This document shows positions 59,303 through 64,000 of a DNA stretch of 64,000 bases, piece after piece. The stretch is taken from positions 39,311,880 through 39,375,879 of the forward strand of contig CP141132.1 in the NCBI GenBank assembly GCA_035236585.1, given 5' to 3'. The position numbers and the translations under genes are program-made. Under the pieces are notes generated by a model. It ran no database searches, was not told the origin of the DNA, and saw only the letters and a program-made list of their open reading frames with translations. How positions within the stretch are numbered: the first letter of the stretch is position 1; each line of letters starts with the position of its first letter. This DNA comes from Warburgia ugandensis (taxonomy: Eukaryota; Streptophyta; Magnoliopsida; Canellales; Canellaceae).

Positions 59303-60839
59303 CAAGCTATGCTTGGTAGGGGATTCAAGAAGTATAATACTTGACAGTATAATTCTAATACTTCATAATCCCATTATCCATAATCATACTCATGTATCTA
59401 ACTCTTTACATTGTAATATATGTACATCCATATACATACATACTATACATGGATAAATCCGTCAAATTTATGAAAGTAGTCAAATATCATTCCCAACTAA
59501 GCTGATCAATTCTCCCGACTATGAGAAATTAGTATTTCAGTTAGTCCTATACTGGGAATTTCCCTTCTTGGGAAATACTAGTAATATACAATTACTTGGC
59601 ATTTTATCATGCTAAAACATAAGGCATTTCACTATGTCAACCTCATATGCATCATAGTGCAAAATAATCAAAGGACTACCATGCTATAGTCTGATCCGTA
59701 CTAGCACGCTCGGATAACTACCCTGTTCACCACTAATACCACGGTGAAAAATATTGTGTCACTACCCATATGGGGAGTCAGGACTTTCATAGTGGTGGCC
59801 TTCCCATAATTGGCCCACCCAACTTTTAACCTCTCATAGGGCAAGGTATCATCAAATCATCAAATTTTGGAAAGCAGGTGGCCAAACCCTCATAACTCTC
59901 CTAGCATAGCATCCCCGAGGCTTATGCCTATTAAAACAAAACCACAAGCCTCCGTGCTTGTATGTAAAATAGGTTTCATACATATCAAACAATTTGTCTG
60001 TTTACTTAGGGCTAGAATATCTTCTAGTCCCCTATTCACTTGGAGTCTAGTCCTCAATTCTAACCTAACCATTTCATATGTGTTTGATTGGATCATAAGG
60101 GTTTTAGGGGATTTAATACAAGTATTAACATTACACTTGTCAACATAAGGTCATGGGTTCAATCATGTACACCTCATGTAAATGCATTTATCAAATCGTC
60201 TTACCTTCAAATAGTGATCCATCTCTTTAGATCTTTTAAGATCCTGACTGATGTATGTAATCTGTACATTCATACATACTGTCAACATATAAAAAATCTA
60301 AACAATCTTATTGATCACTAGATCTAATGGTTAGAATGATCTTTAATCTTTCAGATCTAAGTATTTTCTATCTCTAAGTCTTTGTGTGTCCATTTCCTTG
60401 ATCTTAATCTTTCATGGATCCTTTGATCAACAATCTATACTTGTTGATAAAGATCAAGGGCCTAGATCTTCTATCATTTAGTTCTTTTTTTTATCTAAGT
60501 TTAGTTATTTGATCATCACTAAAGAGGATGACCCTATCTCTCTTCCTTGAATCATCTTTGATCAAGGGTTTGGATTATTTAATCTAATGATCTAGATTTG
60601 ATCTATAGCATACATACTAATAAACATGCATACTAAGTACAATACAATGTTCTTATTTTTATTGTTCTTGATCATTCAAGATCTAATGGATCTTGTTTGA
60701 TCATCCTTATCTTACTTACAGTTTTTATTAGGCTTAGATAATTTACTAACCTTTTATGCTCTTATTATCATTATTCAACTAGTTAATGTTTTACTGGTTG
60801 AAGATAACTTATTTCAGCTTAAGTCTACACTGCTCCTCT

Positions 60840-61140
60840 TATTTCAAATTGGCTAAGGCTTACTAGCTGAATGGGTGAACACAAAGTGGTTACTTCAATC
60901 CTCATGTAAGGATGCGTTTAGACCTCACAAATGTTAACGGAAGGTAGGGGAAGAGCGAGGCTCTATTAGACTACCCCTTTAACCACTATGTTCAACATTC
61001 ACTAGAGTGGCCTTAGCTCAACCTTTCATAAGGTTCCTATGAGCATGTTAACCAGAAGTACTCTTTCTAATTGATTTTAATTAAGTCTATAAACATTTAC
61101 AATGCCATTCATGGGTTTTATTATTCTCCTAGTTTGGGCC
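60840..61140 (-). repeat. Leader module copy in minus-strand LTR C
   Basis: Read on the minus strand it follows the order of 43870-44110: GCTCATAGGA, CACTCTAGTGAATG, CATAGTGGTTA, CTTCCGTTAACATT, TTACATGAGGATT and AACCACTTT. It is more diverged than the copies in A, B and plus C. Confidence 0.5.
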
Positions 61141-62269
61141 AAGGATTTGATAATCCTTAGATTGTCCTACTAACCATAACCCTTACTAATTAAGTCCAAG
61201 TCAAATAACTCACTCTTATTTGTGTCATGAAACTCTACTTTCTCATTAGAATTCATTTCCTTTGTGATTTATGAATATTAAGACATAAACACTAATTAAA
61301 CAATTATATCTACTAATAAAATTTAAATCATAACTTTAAAGTAGAAATCTAATAATTTTAACCACATTTTACACTAACATGCTTCCTATGTAACTTAATG
61401 AAATGAAACTATACTTAAACTAGCATACCCCTAAGTTATAAAATACATAAAATTTTACTGCTAATCTAATGGAATCATGTTTAAACTTCAAATGTAAACT
61501 AATAGGGCCCTAAGATAATGAAATCTATCAACCTAATATAACAGTCTAATCACATAGTATGTTAAAATCTAAAGTTACACTAGCAAGCTTTATAACATAA
61601 TTCACATTTAAACTGCTATTATCAAATAAAAGAAAATGAAACCAATTGAATTAATATTTTTAGAAACCTTTCCTTATGATCCAACTATTAAATCTTAGAT
61701 CTTTTCCTTTTAATCAAAGATTTTAATTATATTTAGGGTTTTTACTTCATTAAGGTCCAAAGATCATATTTCTTTGTTTTTGTCATAATTAATCCATGAT
61801 CTTCATGAATTACATCATATTATCCCTCATTCAATCCATCCCAAAGGTCTGATTACACTTGATCTTATTGATCAAGTGGGTCCCTTTGCATATTTAGGGT
61901 TTTTCTACCATAAAGGGTAGATCCCTCATTTTATGCTAGATCTGTAAAAATAAATAGTGGATATTACTTAATTTCAATATTATATCATCATTAAAACAGA
62001 TCCCCAAGATCTAATCATCTCATATCTGAAAGATCTTGAAAGTTGGAAACTTATTTCATAAATACTAAAAGTTTCATAAGAAATTTCTTAACTTTTATGA
62101 TTTCAAAAGAAAATAAATGAAATCAGATTTCCATAGCCTCTTTCTGATCTCAATTTGGAGTTCATGTGACTCCTTAATTGAGATTTGAAGTTCATAGTCA
62201 TTCTAGGGTCCATATTTGATCTGGGCCCATCGAACAGATGCCCCAAATTCATTTGGGCAGAACGGGTAG

Positions 62270-62470
62270 GGCGGAATTATTTACATGGCGGTAGTCGGGC
62301 AGATAGTCTGCGCACGATTTGGTTGCGTGCGCCTATCACTAGGACGTCTGCGTGACGCACCATGCCCGAGACCAGTGCTTTCATGCGGTTGTTCCACCGG
62401 GATGACGTCGCACGCATGCGACGTCCACTGAAACGCCATTGAACGGCTCTTTTCCACGCTGCGCTCAGAA
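62270..62470 (-). promoter_or_regulatory. CpG-rich block in LTR C with ACGT palindrome
   Basis: About 200 bases with more than 20 CpG sites in an otherwise AT-rich LTR. At 62404-62425 GACGTCGCA and TGCGACGTC are perfect inverted arms around CGCA; each arm holds TGACGTC- or ACGT-type cores bound by plant bZIP factors. An open frame across it (62277-62621, 114 codons, minus strand) has no recognisable domain. It lies about 650-850 bases downstream of the TATA box on the transcribed strand. Confidence 0.5.
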
Positions 62471-63120
62471 ATGCCATCTGATTGAGAGATCGGATAGTCT
62501 GTTTGGACTGTCCAATCAATCCCACTATAATTAGGGGATTAAATGCTATGGAATTTCTTAAAATTTCTAACCTAGGGGTTTTGAACCATTTTGGATCGAT
62601 TGGATGAATCAGATTTTCCATCTAAGTCCTCCATCATCCAGAATTGAAGGATATGATCCTTACTTTATTTTTTCAATTTTTAACCCAAGCCTAATTATAG
62701 AAAAATAAAATTTTTATAAAACAACAATAAATAAGTTTATGAAGTAGTTTCACTGACCTAATTGGAGAAACAACTCAGATTTGATGCCCAATTTGAGAAA
62801 ATATACCCATTGATGATAATATAGCCAGATAATTCCCTATTCTGTGATTTTCTATTGATTTCACCATTGGATCTTGAAATTGATTTGGGGGTTTTGAAGA
62901 TAAGGTAGTCTAGGACAATTTGGACCATAGGATTTATGAGATTTGATTTGGAACATAGTGCCTAATTGAATTTAGGTATGTTGTTCCAATCTAGAGAGAG
63001 GAGAGAGAAAGTGAAGGGAGTTCTGGAATTTTAGAAAGAAATCTATGTATGTTTTTACACAAGAAGCAAGATGATTTCATGAGAAATTTTATGAACATTT
63101 TTGGAGGATTTTTGGGAGTG

Positions 63121-63128
63121 TATTTATA
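63121..63128 (-). promoter_or_regulatory. TATA box of LTR C, minus-strand copy
   Basis: The minus strand reads CCTATAAATACAC, a canonical plant TATA context, 578 bases from the LTR start. A CT-rich leader follows, as in the related LTR at 8409-8416. Confidence 0.6.
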
Positions 63129-63710
63129 GGCATTGTGAGTGTTTTTCATGATTATGTGTAATTATTATGTTTCAATTCTTTTAAATATTTAATTAACATT
63201 GAATCCTCCACTACCACCTCCTTCTCCACTAGTAGATGGTAGTGGTTTGACCACTCATTACATATTTTCTGGCTGTTGGATTCATTTGTGGGCCCTATGT
63301 GGGCCCCATGGGGTGTGAAAGGACCATTTTGCCCTTTTATGGAGAATAATCCATTTATTCTTTCGAACTCAAAATTGAGTGTACTTAGTGGTGTTAGATT
63401 TGTATTTTTAAGTACATCATGAATATTGAGGTCTTAGGTTTTGGATATGGGTAAAATTACCATTTTACCCTTTTATTAAAAAAAAGTAGAAAATAAGGAT
63501 TTTTCATCCAAATTTAGAATTTGTCATGCTTACAATCATTTTGAAGGGTTTGTTGAGTATGTTTCCAATTATACGTGTCTTATACTTTGATTGTACTTCT
63601 ATGAGAAGTGCATTTTTAGTAACCCTAATATTCCAGCCCAAAATTTCTGAAAACTCAAACTTTATTGATCTTCTCAATCAATTCACAAAAGTTGGGATTA
63701 TTACAACTCA

Positions 63711-64000
63711 CTAGGTGATAGGTCTCCACTAGTTTCTCTAAGTCATTCCTTTATATTAATCTTGATCATGTGCTATGTGTAAATGTTTTTTGAGAATTAA
63801 CTTTAATAAAATGCTTCAACACATGGATGATATGCAAAACTAATCATATGCATTCCCATTAAGAGGTAAAAATAGTGGAATTACTAAGTTCTGAGCATCC
63901 AATTTTCATCACAGTAAGGGAAATCTACCTTAAAAAGATTTTTTTCATTTTTTTTTCAAAGGAAAATTCAAGAAAATTCAAAATCTCTATGTGCATCTAC
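63711..64000 (-). other. Family A interior continued (minus strand), runs off the window
   Basis: Inverted match to 35600-35895: GTCTCCACTA, CTCTAAGTCAT, TGAGAATTAA, ATGCTTCAA and the T-rich run near 63945. It is the continuation of 49200-50490 beyond the inserted LTR C, so the rest of this element (linker, gag and 5' LTR) should lie to the right of the window. Confidence 0.65.

Larger units (their letters stand above)
50496..63705 (-). mobile_element. Family C LTR, minus strand (about 4.9 kb), split by element 2
   Basis: On the minus strand it starts TGTAATAATCCCAACTTTTG at 63705 and ends ACCTAGGTTATCATA at 50496. With element 2 and one ATCCA copy removed, the length is about 4,870 bp. The TATA box is at 63121-63128. 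A CpG-rich palindromic block lies at 62270-62470, the leader module at 61140-60840 and the stem-loop at 59302-59263. No second copy of the start is present and no gag-pol is visible, so it is most simply a solo LTR with a very long R-U5. Confidence 0.6.

Noticed and set aside
62277..62621. 114-codon Arg-rich minus-strand frame over the CpG block
   Set aside because: It has no domain, and CpG-rich composition lowers stop frequency; treated as a regulatory block instead.

Overview
The window looks like nuclear DNA from a seed plant with a large, repeat-rich genome, most likely an angiosperm; the species cannot be told from this sequence. It is AT-rich and carries no intact host gene, tRNA, rRNA or CRISPR array that I can recognise. 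Nearly everything I can assign is LTR-retrotransposon DNA: Ty3/gypsy chromovirus (Del/Tekay-like) gag-pol relics, Ty3/gypsy Athila/Tat-like elements, non-autonomous derivatives and solo LTRs, stacked inside one another. One CACTA-type DNA transposon end and one TRIM-like compound element are also present. All coding relics are broken by stops, frameshifts and deletions.

Layout. 1-7349: a minus-strand Athila/Tat-like element (family B: protease, gag, leader, 2.3 kb LTR, then the 3' untranslated end of a second copy), interrupted at 186-1073 by a TRIM-like foldback element with a perfect 5-bp target duplication. 7350-7690: CACTA end. 8230-13225: U3 ends of two minus-strand LTRs and a minus-strand chromovirus RNase H-integrase relic. 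13528-22430: a structurally complete LTR retrotransposon (element 1) with TSD AAGAG, 2.8 kb LTRs, Met-type PBS and PPT, but only a 3.3 kb non-coding interior. 22431-31140: two plus-strand chromovirus gag-pol relics (D1, D2) head to tail with no LTR between them; D2 is split inside reverse transcriptase by a 2.15 kb solo LTR of family B. 31141-39160: LTR fragments, then a plus-strand non-autonomous Athila/Tat-like element (family A). 40200-41894: a minus-strand RT relic and an A-family LTR fragment. 42418-46509: an approximately 4.1 kb LTR of a third family (C).

47155-64000 is a three-level nest on the minus strand. Level 1 is an A-family element (3' LTR 47155-49199, interior continuing past the window end). 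Level 2 is a C-family LTR, about 4.9 kb, inserted at 50496-63705 (TSD ACTCG/ACTCA). Level 3 is element 2, a relative of element 1, inserted in that LTR at 50773-59109 (TSD ATCCA). This gives a relative time order.

Points of most interest: elements 1 and 2 share a conserved interior with no open reading frame, although their CpG-rich promoter segments differ; a leader module recurs in families A, B and C; very long C LTRs keep a 15-bp stem-loop in both copies; CpG-rich hairpins sit inside AT-rich LTRs; and the stop codons in the pol relics fit cytosine-methylation decay. Coordinates quoted with tilde, or described as approximate, were judged by eye without alignment software.
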